Assembly (NCBI RefSeq): GCF_003610195.1
Contig: NZ_RAPO01000003.1
Span: 186,001-250,000, forward strand
Direction: 5' to 3'
Source: Halopiger aswanensis
Lineage (GTDB): Archaea > Halobacteriota > Halobacteria > Halobacteriales > Natrialbaceae
DNA length: 64,000 bases
Shown: positions 51,936 through 60,669 of the stretch, one piece after another
Layout: each line of letters opens with the position of its first letter
Position numbering within the stretch: the stretch's first letter is position 1
The notes under the pieces: model-generated
What the model saw: only the letters and a program-made list of their open reading frames with translations
Databases searched by the model: none
Told to the model about the DNA's origin: nothing
Translations under genes and position numbers: made by a program

Positions 51936-52892
51936 ATGTTCGACCTCGACGCGTTGCTCGGCCGCGCCGAACTCAAGGAGCGCATCGACGAACTCGAGGA
52001 CGAGACCGAACGACTGCGCGAGCGCTACGAAGCCGAGTCCGAACGCCGAGCCGATGCCGCACGAGCAAGACAGGAAGCCGAGGAGGAACTCAACCGACTC
52101 GAAGATCGGATCGCCCAACTCGAGGGCGAACTTGAACAGGTCGACGACGACGGTCCCAGCGGCGTCACGGTCCGGCGACGCGAGCGCCTCCGCGGACGGC
52201 GACTCGAGGACGTGCTGGATCGGCTCGAGACGCTCCGCACTGACGCCGAGGGCGCGCTGACGACCGTCATCGACGAGGACGCCGACCGGGACGATCTCGA
52301 CGGCGACCTCACCGACCTGCTGGGCGAGCGAACCACCCTGCTCGCGGACGCCGCCCCCTGCGTCTGCTGCGTCGACGACGCCGGCCTCGTCTCGGTCGCA
52401 CTCGAGCCGCCGGTCCTTCCCGACGACCGCGAACTGGGCTGGAACGACCGGTTCAGCCTCGAGCGCGAGTGGTTCCTGCCGACCGGCCGCTACGCGCTCG
52501 CGCTGGTTCGGACCGACCTCTTCGCGCTCGGGATCTACGAGGACGGCGAGCGAGTCGACTACCGCGGCTTCGAGAGCGACGTGAAGGGCAGCCACTCGAA
52601 GGGCGGCTTCTCGCAGGCCCGCTTCGAACGACTCCGCAACGAGCAGATCGACGAGCACTTAGACGAGTGTCGGGAGACGCTCGAGGCGTCCGTCGGCGCG
52701 CAAGCAGGCGACGCAGCCGTCGACCGACTCTTCCTCGTCGGCCAGCGCGGCGTCGTGGACACGCTGGTCGAGGAATCCGGGCCCGCCCTCGAGCCCGACG
52801 CCACCGCCGCAGTCGACGCGACCGGCGATCCGAAGCCAGCGCTCGAGGACGCCCATCACTCGTTCTGGACGACGGACCTGCACGTACTGTGA
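51936..52892 (+). CDS. Vms1/ANKZF1-family peptidyl-tRNA hydrolase
   Basis: 318 residues. Residues 10-70 form a coiled coil. From about 170 comes the Vms1-like release-factor (eRF1-fold) domain, with FALGIYEDGERVDYRGFESDVKG and GSHSKGGFSQARFERLR at 218-234; Q227 matches the catalytic Gln of the GxxQ loop that cleaves peptidyl-tRNA on stalled large subunits. In eukaryotes Vms1 frees chains tagged by Rqc2. The archaeal members have a shorter layout without the zinc finger or VIM. C142, C144 and C145 in PCVCCVDD are also present. Target complex in haloarchaea is not known. Confidence 0.87.
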   Translation: MFDLDALLGRAELKERIDELEDETERLRERYEAESERRADAARARQEAEEELNRLEDRIAQLEGELEQVDDDGPSGVTVRRRERLRGRRLEDVLDRLETLRTDAEGALTTVIDEDADRDDLDGDLTDLLGERTTLLADAAPCVCCVDDAGLVSVALEPPVLPDDRELGWNDRFSLEREWFLPTGRYALALVRTDLFALGIYEDGERVDYRGFESDVKGSHSKGGFSQARFERLRNEQIDEHLDECRETLEASVGAQAGDAAVDRLFLVGQRGVVDTLVEESGPALEPDATAAVDATGDPKPALEDAHHSFWTTDLHVL

Positions 52893-52973
52893 GCGGCCGG
52901 AAACTCCGCCGGCGGTCGTCACGCCTCGGCGCCATTGAGTCGCTTTAAGTGCCGGCTCGTCCATCTCGTCGAT

Positions 52974-53999
52974 ATGGCAATCGCGATTCTCGCCCACGAG
53001 AAGTTTCCCCACCGGGCAAAGACCGCACTCGGCGTGCTCCGATACGGCGACTACGACGTCGCCGCCGTGTTAGACCGCGACAACGCCGGCAAGCGCGTCG
53101 CCGACTTCGTTCCCGACGTGCAGGACGCGCCGATCGTGGCGGGCACCGACGACCTCGAGCGCGACGAGATCGATACCCTGCTGATCGGCATCTCCCCGAT
53201 CGGCGGCGAGTTCGACGAAAGCTGGCGCGAGGACGTGGAGACGGCTCTCGAGTACGGCTGCGACATCGTTTCGGGGCTGCACTACTTCCTCGCCGAGGAC
53301 GAGGAGTTCGCCCGCCTGGCCGAGGAACACGGCTGCGAACTGCGAGACGTGCGCAAGCCGCCCGAGGACCTGACGGTCAGCGAGGGCGTCGCCGGCGAGG
53401 TCGACGCCGAGGTGATCCTCACCGTCGGCACCGACTGCTCGACCGGCAAGATGACGACGACGATGGAACTGGCCCGCAACGCCCGCGACGCGGGCTACGA
53501 CGCCGCCGTGATTCCGACGGGGCAGACCGGCATCATGATCGAAGGCTGGGGGAACCCGATCGACCGTGTCGTCTCGGACTTTACGGCCGGCGCCGTCGAG
53601 GAGATGATCCTCGAGAAGGGCGACGAGCACGACTACCTCTTCGTCGAGGGGCAGGGCAGCATCGTCCACCCCGCCTACTCGGCGGTCACCTGCGGCATCC
53701 TCCACGGCGCGATGCCCGACAAACTCGTCCTCTGCCATAACGCCGGCCAGGAAGCCATCCACGGCTACGAGTCGTTCGAACTGCCCGCGGTCTCGACCTA
53801 CGTCGATCTCTACGAGAGCCTCTCGGCCCCCGTCAGCGACGCTGAAATCGCCGCGGGCGCGATCAACACCTCGAGTCTCGAGGACGACGACGCGGCCGCG
53901 GACGCGGTCGCCGAATACGCCGACGAACTCGACGCACCGGCGACGGACGTCATCCGCTTCGACACCGACGACGTGCTCGAGGCGCTGCTCGAGGGCTGA
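52974..53999 (+). CDS. dgcN: D-glutamate N-acetyltransferase DgcN (DUF1611)
   Basis: 341 residues. DUF1611 proteins paired with an enolase-superfamily racemase are the DgcN-DgcA D-glutamate pathway reported from marine Proteobacteria and Halobacteria: DgcN acetylates D-Glu to N-acetyl-D-Glu. Visible features are the N-terminal Rossmann-like part (MAIAILAHEKFPHRAKTALGVL), a P-loop-like VGTDCSTGKMTTTMELA at 151-167, IPTGQTGIMIEGWGNPIDRVVSDFTAG, and VEGQGSIVHPAYSAVTCGILHG. The gap to dgcA is 6 nt, so they are one operon. A CTTTAAG box lies 25-31 nt before the ATG. A bacterial DUF1611 of other function cannot be excluded. Confidence 0.88.
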   Translation: MAIAILAHEKFPHRAKTALGVLRYGDYDVAAVLDRDNAGKRVADFVPDVQDAPIVAGTDDLERDEIDTLLIGISPIGGEFDESWREDVETALEYGCDIVSGLHYFLAEDEEFARLAEEHGCELRDVRKPPEDLTVSEGVAGEVDAEVILTVGTDCSTGKMTTTMELARNARDAGYDAAVIPTGQTGIMIEGWGNPIDRVVSDFTAGAVEEMILEKGDEHDYLFVEGQGSIVHPAYSAVTCGILHGAMPDKLVLCHNAGQEAIHGYESFELPAVSTYVDLYESLSAPVSDAEIAAGAINTSSLEDDDAAADAVAEYADELDAPATDVIRFDTDDVLEALLEG

Positions 54000-54005
54000 T
54001 CCGCG

Positions 54006-55061
54006 ATGGCAGACTCGGACCCCGCCCTCGAGACGAGCTTCGAACGGCACGCGCTCCCCCTCGAGCACCCGTTCGGCATCTCGCGCGGGACGCGATCCGA
54101 AACCGAGGCCGTGACGGTCCGCGTCGAAGACGGGGACGGGAACGTGGGAATCGGCGCCGCCGGCCCCTCCGCGCACTACGGGGAGACCGCGGCGACCGTC
54201 GAGGCGGTGCTGCCCGACCTGCTGGCGGTCGTCGAGGAGGTCGGCGACCCCCACCAGCTCGCGCGGATCGAACGCCGGATGCGCGAGACGGTCGAGCGCA
54301 ATCCGGCCGCGCGGACCGCCGTGAGCATCGCCTGCCACGACCTCGTCGCGAAGCGACTCGAGGTACCGCTCTACCGGTACTGGGGCCTCGACCCCGCCGA
54401 GACGCTCGAGACTTCCTACACGATCGGCCTCGACGACCTCGAGACGATGCGCGAGAAGACCGAAACGGCGCTCGAACGCGGCTACGGCCGGCTCAAGGTC
54501 AAGCTCGGCACCGACCGCGATATCGAGATCGTCGAGACGATCCGCTCGGTCGCGCCCGAGGTCGACCTGTTCGTCGACGCCAACGAGGCCTGGACGCCCC
54601 GCGAGGCGGTCTCGCGGATCGAACGGCTCGCCGAGTACGACCTCGAGTTCGTCGAACAGCCCGTCCCCGCGGAGAACCCCGAAGGGCTGCGGTTCGTCTC
54701 CGAGCGCTCGCCGCTCCCGATCGCGGCCGACGAGTCCTGCGTCACGCTCGAGGACGTGCCGCGGATTGCGGACCGCTGTGACATCGCGAACCTGAAGCTG
54801 ATGAAGTGCGGCGGGCTGCGGGAGGCCCGGCGGATGATTCACACTGCACGCGCGCACGGCCTCGAGGTCATGTTGGGCTGTATGACCGAATCGAACGCCT
54901 CGATCGCGGCGGCCTGCCACCTCGCGCCGTGTTTGGACTACGCCGACCTCGACGGCGCGCTGTTGCTCGCCGAAGACCCCTACGACGGCGTGCCGATGCC
55001 CGACGGCCGGATCGATCTCGAGGGGCTCGATCGGTCGGGAACCGGCGCGCGGCTCGAGTAG
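54006..55061 (+). CDS. dgcA: N-acetyl-D-glutamate racemase DgcA (enolase superfamily)
   Basis: 351 residues. Enolase superfamily, muconate-lactonising/dipeptide-epimerase subgroup. Catalytic set: K164/K166 (KVK in GRLKVKLG), metal ligands D191, E217 and D242 (VDANEAW, FVEQP, AADES), and K264/K267 in LKLMKCGG. Family members epimerise dipeptides; beside dgcN the product expected is N-acetyl-L-Glu, which is then deacetylated to L-Glu. The substrate is inferred from gene pairing, as the sequence alone would also allow an L-Ala-D/L-Glu epimerase. No deacetylase gene follows. Confidence 0.9.
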   Translation: MADSDPALETSFERHALPLEHPFGISRGTRSETEAVTVRVEDGDGNVGIGAAGPSAHYGETAATVEAVLPDLLAVVEEVGDPHQLARIERRMRETVERNPAARTAVSIACHDLVAKRLEVPLYRYWGLDPAETLETSYTIGLDDLETMREKTETALERGYGRLKVKLGTDRDIEIVETIRSVAPEVDLFVDANEAWTPREAVSRIERLAEYDLEFVEQPVPAENPEGLRFVSERSPLPIAADESCVTLEDVPRIADRCDIANLKLMKCGGLREARRMIHTARAHGLEVMLGCMTESNASIAAACHLAPCLDYADLDGALLLAEDPYDGVPMPDGRIDLEGLDRSGTGARLE

Positions 55062-55162
55062 CTGCGAGTTCGACTCTACCCGCGCTTTCGGTCAACTGAC
55101 CGTACTGTCGCTCCGACCGGCAACACGGTTTTACGGCGATCGGAGGTGTGCGACACGCTGCT

Positions 55163-56167
55163 ATGGCAGACGAGAGCGACAGGTCGGCGGACGCGGACGA
55201 ATCGGACGGGTCGGTACCCACGCGACGTGCCGTACTGAAAGCCTCGAGCGGTGCGCTCGCGCTTCCGGTAGTGGGGGCCGGGAACGTACAGGCTGACGAC
55301 GGCGACGGCAGCGGTGGGCTGCTCGACGCCCTGCCGATCGACGGCGCCTGTCCCGACGCCACCATCGAGCCGAGCATGGGCCACTGCGAGGGCGCGACGA
55401 CGGCGGGCTGCGCCGACGACCACCCGGCGACGGTCGAGCTTCGGGAGGCCGTTCGCGAGTCGCTCGAGACGCGGTATCCGACCGCGGGGACGCTCATCGA
55501 CGCGGGGTACAAACCCTACTTCGACACGCTCGAGCGCGGCGACGATAGCTGGTCCCACTGGATCAATCCGGCGTTCATCGGCGACGCGACGGTACTGGAT
55601 CCCGACCGGCCGGAGTCGGTGCTCGTCGACAACCAGTCCTGGCGCTCGATCGGCGTCATGTTCATCGCGACCGGAAGCGGCGAGGCGATCGAGCCCCCGC
55701 CGCCGGTCTACGACGGCGACGAGGCCGTCTGGCAGGAGCAACAGGTCGACGAATACGTCGTCGACGAACAGCAATCGGCGGGAGACACCGGGACGAGTGA
55801 CGGTAGCGACGACAGCCACGACCAGCAGCCCGACCGCTGTTCTCCCTGGCACTACCACGCCGGCCTCCCCGGCCGCGCCGCGTGGTGGTACTACCAGCAG
55901 GTCTACGGGCAGGAGTACGAAGACGGGACCCTCTCGGTCCCGTGTCGAACTCCCTGCATGCTGCACGTCTGGTCGGTCGACCACCCCGAGAGCGTCTACG
56001 CCCACGACGCGCCGCCCGAGGAGTATCGAACGCAGGAGCCGGCCGACGAACCGGGGTTCGAGACCGACGCCGAACCCGGCACCGACGAACTCGGCTGGGA
56101 CGTGGTTCCCGACAGTCTCGTTCCCGAACGCCCCGAAGAGCGCTCGTTCCTCGAGTTCCGTCGATAA
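55163..56167 (+). CDS. Tat-signal secreted protein of unknown function
   Basis: 334 residues from the ATG at 55163. PTRRAVLKASSGALALPVVGAG at 22-43 is a twin-arginine-type leader. The mature part has six or more Cys, DGACPDATIEPSMGHCEGATTAGC and VPCRTPCMLHVWSV, and a central HYHAGLPGRAAWWYYQQVYGQ segment with His/Trp/Tyr, resembling metal- or sugar-binding proteins, but no family was recognised. The disulfide-rich content fits export. A TTTTACGG box at about 55128-55135 lies 28-35 nt upstream of the ATG. Confidence 0.7.
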   Translation: MADESDRSADADESDGSVPTRRAVLKASSGALALPVVGAGNVQADDGDGSGGLLDALPIDGACPDATIEPSMGHCEGATTAGCADDHPATVELREAVRESLETRYPTAGTLIDAGYKPYFDTLERGDDSWSHWINPAFIGDATVLDPDRPESVLVDNQSWRSIGVMFIATGSGEAIEPPPPVYDGDEAVWQEQQVDEYVVDEQQSAGDTGTSDGSDDSHDQQPDRCSPWHYHAGLPGRAAWWYYQQVYGQEYEDGTLSVPCRTPCMLHVWSVDHPESVYAHDAPPEEYRTQEPADEPGFETDAEPGTDELGWDVVPDSLVPERPEERSFLEFRR

Positions 56168-56181
56168 GCGCCGTCCATTCC

Positions 56182-56658
56182 TTACCTCGAGACGTCGGGT
56201 TTGCTCTCGAGCCAGCCCCATTCCTCGAGTGCGATCAGAATCCGATCGACAGCTTCGGGGACGGACTGCCGGTCGGTGTCGATCGTCACCTCGGCGTCCG
56301 GCTCGTCGAACTCCCGGTAGACGACGTGGACGCCCTGCTCCGCGATCGGATCCGCCCGGGTTCGGTTGCGCTCGAGGCAGGTCTCGAGGCTCGCGGTGAC
56401 GTGGACGACTCGGACCTCGGGAAGCGTTCGAAACTGCGTCTGCCACTCGCGGCGGTAGAAGGTGCCGTCGACGAGCGTGATCTCGGCGGTTGCGTCTCGG
56501 GCCCGTTCGTACAACTGGTCGTAGGTTCGACTCGAGAAGTCGTCGGAGTGGAGGGTTTCGACGGCAACGGGGACGTCGCGGGTCTCGAGTCGCTCCCGGA
56601 CGCGGTTCGTCAGCGTCGTTTTACCCGCGCCCGGCGGCCCGCAGATGACGACGATCAC
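56182..56658 (-). CDS. P-loop kinase of the AAA_33/PSTK-like group
   Basis: 158 residues. Walker A is GPPGAGKTT at 7-15, and a DGTF-type acidic residue follows in VDGTFYRREW. The layout is that of small kinases such as L-seryl-tRNA(Sec) kinase or adenylylsulfate kinase-like proteins, with lid region CLERNRTR. Haloarchaea lack selenocysteine systems as a rule, so the PSTK role is unlikely; it may act on a nucleoside, lipid or RNA end. It converges with the secreted-protein gene, 14 nt apart. Confidence 0.82.
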   Translation of the reverse strand: MIVVICGPPGAGKTTLTNRVRERLETRDVPVAVETLHSDDFSSRTYDQLYERARDATAEITLVDGTFYRREWQTQFRTLPEVRVVHVTASLETCLERNRTRADPIAEQGVHVVYREFDEPDAEVTIDTDRQSVPEAVDRILIALEEWGWLESKPDVSR

Positions 56659-56741
56659 GGTAGGCCGGTCGTAGCGCTCGCACGCACTAACAGTATGTGA
56701 TCCGCGACTCGAGTTCGATCGCGACGCAGTTGCCGGCCGCG

Positions 56742-57710
56742 TTAGCGCCAGGTCGGCTCGCCAGCCCCCGGCGCGTCGCCCTCGCCGTCAGCGCCGGAAT
56801 CCGGCCACGAATGCGTCGGCTCCCAGCCGAGCACCGCGGCCGCCTTCGCGTTCGAGAGCGCCGCCTCCTTCCCCTCGAGGGTGCAGTCGGCCGGCAAGTC
56901 GCCGCAGATCGCCTCGACGAGTTCGGCGGTCGGCCGGCCCAGGTAGTTCTCGTCCGCGACGCAGTGGAAGGCCTCGTGGCCGTCGCGGTCGGCCGCCAGC
57001 GCCGCTTCGACCAGCCGGGCCATATCGCGAACGTCGACGTAGGATCCGAAGTCGCCGCCCGACTCGACGGTCGTCAGATCGGAGTCGTCCTCCGCCGGCC
57101 GCGCCCGCGCCTTCTCGGGCGTGAAGATCGTCGCCGGTCGGATCGTCGTGATCGAGACGTCGTACCGGCGGGCCGTCGCTCGAGCGATCGCCTCCCCGCA
57201 GCGTTTCGACAGCCCGTAGGAGTCTCCGGGTCGCTGCTCGTGGGCCTCGTCGATCGGCAGGGCGTCGGGTTGCCACTCGCCGCTCGCGAACAGCGCGCCG
57301 TAGGCCGCCTGCGAGGAGCTCCAGACGACGTCGATCCCCTCGCGGCCGGCCGCCTGCAGGACGTTGTACGTGCTCGTCACGTTGTTCTCGAAAACCCGCG
57401 TCGCGGGGTTGTCCAGTGGATCCGAGATCGCAGCCAGGTGGACGACCGCGTCGGGCTCGACCTCGCAGATCGTCTCCCACGTCGGCGCCTGTTCGGTCAG
57501 GTCCACGGCCCGAAAGTCGGCGTTGGCCCGGACGCCGTCGGGCTGCTCGAGGTCGACGCCGACGACGTGCGTGCCGCGGTCGGCGAGCCGGTCGATCACC
57601 CAGGATCCCACGTCCCCCGTTGCACCCGTTACGAGGGCCGTTTCGACGTCGTGGTCGAACTCCGGCTCGAGGTCCGGTGTCGATGCCGAAACCGATGATT
57701 CGTCGGCCAT
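56742..57710 (-). CDS. NAD-dependent epimerase/dehydratase (SDR family)
   Basis: 322 residues from the ATG at 57710. An extended short-chain dehydrogenase: ALVTGATGDVGSWVIDRLADRG (NAD-binding Gly motif), DAVVHLAAISDPL, and the active-site Tyr/Lys in DSYGLSKRCGEAIA (Y-x3-K). TSTYNVLQAAG and VVWSSSQAAYG are also typical. Substrates are NDP-sugars or related. No sugar-nucleotide cluster is adjacent. The tRNA-Thr gene starts 88 nt away on the same strand. Confidence 0.9.
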   Translation of the reverse strand: MADESSVSASTPDLEPEFDHDVETALVTGATGDVGSWVIDRLADRGTHVVGVDLEQPDGVRANADFRAVDLTEQAPTWETICEVEPDAVVHLAAISDPLDNPATRVFENNVTSTYNVLQAAGREGIDVVWSSSQAAYGALFASGEWQPDALPIDEAHEQRPGDSYGLSKRCGEAIARATARRYDVSITTIRPATIFTPEKARARPAEDDSDLTTVESGGDFGSYVDVRDMARLVEAALAADRDGHEAFHCVADENYLGRPTAELVEAICGDLPADCTLEGKEAALSNAKAAAVLGWEPTHSWPDSGADGEGDAPGAGEPTWR

Positions 57711-57798
57711 ACCGCCCGTCCAACGCTCGGCCACTAAACCGTGTGTCTACCTCTCGCTGGCCGTGAACGAATTCTACCGACGATAGTTCGATGAGAAA

Positions 57799-57870
57799 AG
57801 CCTAGGCCGGGATTTGAACCCGGGCTCTCGTCCTTACCAAGGACGCGCTTTACCGCTAAGCTACCCAGGC
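57799..57870 (-). tRNA. tRNA-Thr (anticodon GGT)
   Basis: Cloverleaf on the minus strand: acceptor arms GCCTGGG and CCTAGGC (one G-T pair), anticodon loop TTGGTAA flanked by CGTCC/GGACG, and T-arm CCGGG-TTCAAAT-CCCGG. The gene does not encode CCA. A TTTT run follows the 3' end directly (ending TTTTC), as in normal archaeal termination, unlike the two tRNA-Asp genes. Confidence 0.95.
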
Positions 57871-58018
57871 GCGCATTCCTTCGTTGTCCGGAGTCGACTT
57901 TATGGGTTTCGATTGCCACCGGGCGTGGGGCTCAGTACCGGGGCACGGATCACCACTCGAGAGCGAGCGCTACCGAAGCACGTACCACCAGAAAATCAAA
58001 GCACGCTCAACCGGGCGA

Positions 58019-58882
58019 CTACGGATCCGTCGCCGACGTCGCACGGTCCGTCGGCCCGTCCTCGAGCGACCGATCGTCGAACTCGAGCGGCCGGTCGTCG
58101 AACGGCTCCTCGCTGACTGCCGGCTCGAGCGCAGTCAGACACTCCGCGGCCGGCGGGAAGGCGGTGCCGGCGCTGGCGGCGAGATCGTCCGCGAGCGCGA
58201 GCAGTCGAGTGGGGGGCGAGCGGCCGGCGGCGGCCGCGCCGGTCTCGACGGCGAGTTCGAGGATGTCCCGCTCGAGGTTGGCGTCGATCGCCGCGGGGTC
58301 GCCGCTGCCGTCCGCGGCGACCTCGTCGCGGCTGGTCTGGTCGCGGCCGAACGCCTGGACCGTTCGGACCGCCTTGTCCGCGGCGTCGGTTCGCGCGAGC
58401 AGGTAGAACCCCCGCGAGACGAGGATGTCCGCGGCCAGAATCTCGAGGTCGCTCTCGATGGCGTCCTGGTCAGGGTGAGACTGCGCGTCGTCCTCGTCGC
58501 CCTCGATCCTTCGCCAGGGCTCTTCGTGGGCCAGCGTGCGCGTGAGCCGCAGGCCTTCGTAGATGAGTTGGACGCCGGCCGCGTGCGTGACGAGGGCGTC
58601 CGCTGCGGTTTCGGCGGGGTCGCTCTCGAGGGCGGCGGCGTAGCGCTCGGCTGCGGACGAGCGGGGGCCGTCGGCGTCGGCTCCAGTTCCCGTCCCGGCT
58701 CCGGAGGCGCCGGCGGCCCCGGCACTGCTGGACGCTGCGATGGCGGCGCTCGCGACGGTGAGTGCGCCTGGAACCATCGATGCACCGTCGAGAACGGATT
58801 CGACGAGATCGTGCAACTGCGGTGGTTCGACGTCCGCAACGGCTTCGCGGGCGGCACGCCGACAGTTGTCGGCCGTTTCCAT
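58019..58882 (-). CDS. DUF7114-like isoprenoid-synthase-fold protein
   Basis: 287 residues, nearly all helical, from the ATG at 58882. The central part (ILAADILVSRGFYLLARTDAADKAVRTVQAFGRDQT) resembles the DILxxR-type segment of polyprenyl diphosphate synthases, but the two DDxxD metal motifs are absent, so catalytic function is unlikely. It fits the haloarchaeal family DUF7114. N-terminal 65 residues have a helical pair; there is a disordered Ala/Gly insert (SAGAAGASGAGTGTG) and an Asp-rich C-terminus. Function unknown. Confidence 0.72.
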   Translation of the reverse strand: METADNCRRAAREAVADVEPPQLHDLVESVLDGASMVPGALTVASAAIAASSSAGAAGASGAGTGTGADADGPRSSAAERYAAALESDPAETAADALVTHAAGVQLIYEGLRLTRTLAHEEPWRRIEGDEDDAQSHPDQDAIESDLEILAADILVSRGFYLLARTDAADKAVRTVQAFGRDQTSRDEVAADGSGDPAAIDANLERDILELAVETGAAAAGRSPPTRLLALADDLAASAGTAFPPAAECLTALEPAVSEEPFDDRPLEFDDRSLEDGPTDRATSATDP

Positions 58883-59077
58883 TAGCGGGGGGTTACGACG
58901 GAGGAGGCAAAGACCTTTGGAAACGCCCGGTCGTTATTCGCCCGACCGGACCGCCGTCATTTGCGGACCGACCGCACACTTGCCACCCAAATCGACGATA
59001 CCACCCCTGAGTAACAGCATGTTGTGAGATACCAACCCTCGAGCACTCTCTTGTGGGGACCGAGAGAACACGAGAGT

Positions 59078-59620
59078 ATGCCCGAGACTGTGTTTCTACC
59101 GGGAGAGCGCGTCGATCTGCGACCGATCGAGGAGGACGACCTCGAGTTCTTGCAGACGACGATCAACGATCCGCGGGTCTGGCGCGGGATCGGCCGCGCG
59201 AGACCCGTCAACGGCGCACAGGAACGCGACTTCTTCGAGAACGTCGTCTGCGACGACGACAGCATCAACCTGTTAATCGTCGCCGACGCCGAGCCGGTCG
59301 GCACGATCGGCTTCCACACGATCGAGTGGGAGGCCCGCCGGGCCGAGATCGGCTACTGGGTCGCCCCCGAGCACCACGAACAGGGGTACGGCTCGGAAGC
59401 GACGGCGTTGCTCGTCGAGTACGGGTTCGACCAGCTCGGCCTCCATCGCATCGCCGCCCGCGTCTTCGAGTTCAACGAGGCTTCGCAGGCGCTGCTCGAG
59501 TCGGTCGGGTTCACGCCGGAAGGTGTGCACCGCGACGCCGAGTTCATCGACGGGGAGTTCCAGGATACCCACTGGTACGGCCTGCTGGCGGACGAGTGGC
59601 GGGCGCAAAAACACGAGTAA
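59078..59620 (+). CDS. RimJ/RimL-type GNAT acetyltransferase
   Basis: 180 residues from the ATG at 59078. A GNAT fold of the ribosomal-protein/antibiotic class: VDLRPIEEDDLEFLQTTINDP, IGFHTIEWEARRAEIGYWVAPEHHEQGYGSEATALLVEYGF with the acetyl-CoA loop EQGYGSE, and HRIAARVFEFNEASQALLESVGFTPEGVHR. It acetylates an N-terminal amine or small molecule. No substrate clue in context. It ends 55 nt before convergent nadE. Confidence 0.9.
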   Translation: MPETVFLPGERVDLRPIEEDDLEFLQTTINDPRVWRGIGRARPVNGAQERDFFENVVCDDDSINLLIVADAEPVGTIGFHTIEWEARRAEIGYWVAPEHHEQGYGSEATALLVEYGFDQLGLHRIAARVFEFNEASQALLESVGFTPEGVHRDAEFIDGEFQDTHWYGLLADEWRAQKHE

Positions 59621-59675
59621 CGACAGCGAGAACGGGGACGGCAAGTTCTCGAGTGGCTGTCCGACTGCCGGCGAC

Positions 59676-60470
59676 TCAGTCGAGCGGCTCCGGCGCCGGC
59701 GGTACATCGCGTTTGTGCTCGCTGCGCTCGTACATCGTCCGGACTCGCTCGACGGTCGCTTCGTCGACCTCGAGCAGGCGGGCGGTCGCGGCGACCGATA
59801 GCGGTCCGTCGACGTGGGTCGCGAGGATCGAATCGAGCGTCTCGTAGCTGATTCCCAGTTCGTCCTCGTCGGTCTGGTCGGCCCACAGCTCCGCCGTGGC
59901 CGTCTTAGCGGCCAGTTCCTCGGGGACGCCGACGTGGCGCGCGAGTTGGCGGACCTGTCCCTTGTAAAGGTTGCCGATCGGGTGGCAGTCGACGGCGCCG
60001 TCGCCGTACTTGGTGAAGTAGCCGACGGCGGCCTCGCTTCGGTTCCCGGTGCCGACGACGAGTCGGCTCTCGTGGTTGGCGACGAGGTAGTTCAGTACCG
60101 CCCGGACGCGCGCTCGCGCGTTGCCGACGGCCTCGCGATCGCCCTCGGCCTCGGGGTAAGCCGAGAGGAGTTGGTCGACGATCGGCTCGATTTCGATGAC
60201 GTCGTAGGCGATATCCAGCTCCTGTGCGACCCGCTCGGCGTCGCTCATATTGCCCTCGCTGCTGACGTGGGCCGGGAGGACGAGCCCGTGGACGGTTTCG
60301 GGACCGAGCGCTTCGACGGTGAGATAGCCCGTGAGCGTGCTGTCGATGCCGCCGGAAAGTCCCAGTACTGCGCCGTCGGCCCCCGCTGCGTCGACCTGTT
60401 CGCTGATGAACTCCGTAATGTGCTCGCGCCGCTGTGCTAGTTCTGCATCCGAGAACCGAAGGTCCAGCAT
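59676..60470 (-). CDS. nadE: NAD+ synthetase, ammonia-dependent
   Basis: 264 residues. NadE converts nicotinic-acid adenine dinucleotide to NAD+ with ATP and ammonia. The PP-loop SGGIDSTLTGYL starts at 39, and GTGNRSEAAVGYFTKYGDGAVDCHPIGNLYKGQVRQLARH covers the substrate and dimer parts. No glutaminase domain is present, so ammonia is the donor. The C-terminus LSVAATARLLEVDEATVERVRTMYERSEHKR completes the family. The start at 60470 gives MLDLRFSDAEL, typical. Confidence 0.95.
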   Translation of the reverse strand: MLDLRFSDAELAQRREHITEFISEQVDAAGADGAVLGLSGGIDSTLTGYLTVEALGPETVHGLVLPAHVSSEGNMSDAERVAQELDIAYDVIEIEPIVDQLLSAYPEAEGDREAVGNARARVRAVLNYLVANHESRLVVGTGNRSEAAVGYFTKYGDGAVDCHPIGNLYKGQVRQLARHVGVPEELAAKTATAELWADQTDEDELGISYETLDSILATHVDGPLSVAATARLLEVDEATVERVRTMYERSEHKRDVPPAPEPLD

Positions 60471-60601
60471 TTGTCAGCAATAGGGGCGGCAGCGCCAAAT
60501 AGCCTCCCCTCGAGCCGAAAAAGTGGACGGGCGGTCGGTTCGGCTCGGTAGTTGATCGAGAACGCTACGTTGAAGTGGAATCGGCAGTTAGACTGGAGTA
60601 A

Positions 60602-60646
60602 GCGCCGGTGGTGAGCAGTTCCGTCGGAACTGCGAACTACGGCGCA
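60602..60646 (+). repeat. tRNA-Gly-like remnant with perfect hairpin
   Basis: The first 11 nt, GCGCCGGTGGT, are identical to the 5' end of tRNA-Gly that begins 68 nt downstream (60670), and GGCGCA at its end matches the tRNA 3' end. The outer GCGCCG and CGGCGC pair with one another, and the inner GCAGTTCC/GGAACTGC (60615-60633) form an 8-bp hairpin. It therefore resembles a tRNA reduced to an acceptor stem and one arm. It lacks an anticodon arm, so is not a functional tRNA. Confidence 0.55.
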
Positions 60647-60669
60647 CAAGCGAACGAAGTGAGTGCCGT

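Noticed and set aside
53070-54920. 616-codon minus-strand frame opposite dgcN and dgcA
   Set aside because: Shadow frame; the plus-strand enzymes have all catalytic residues.
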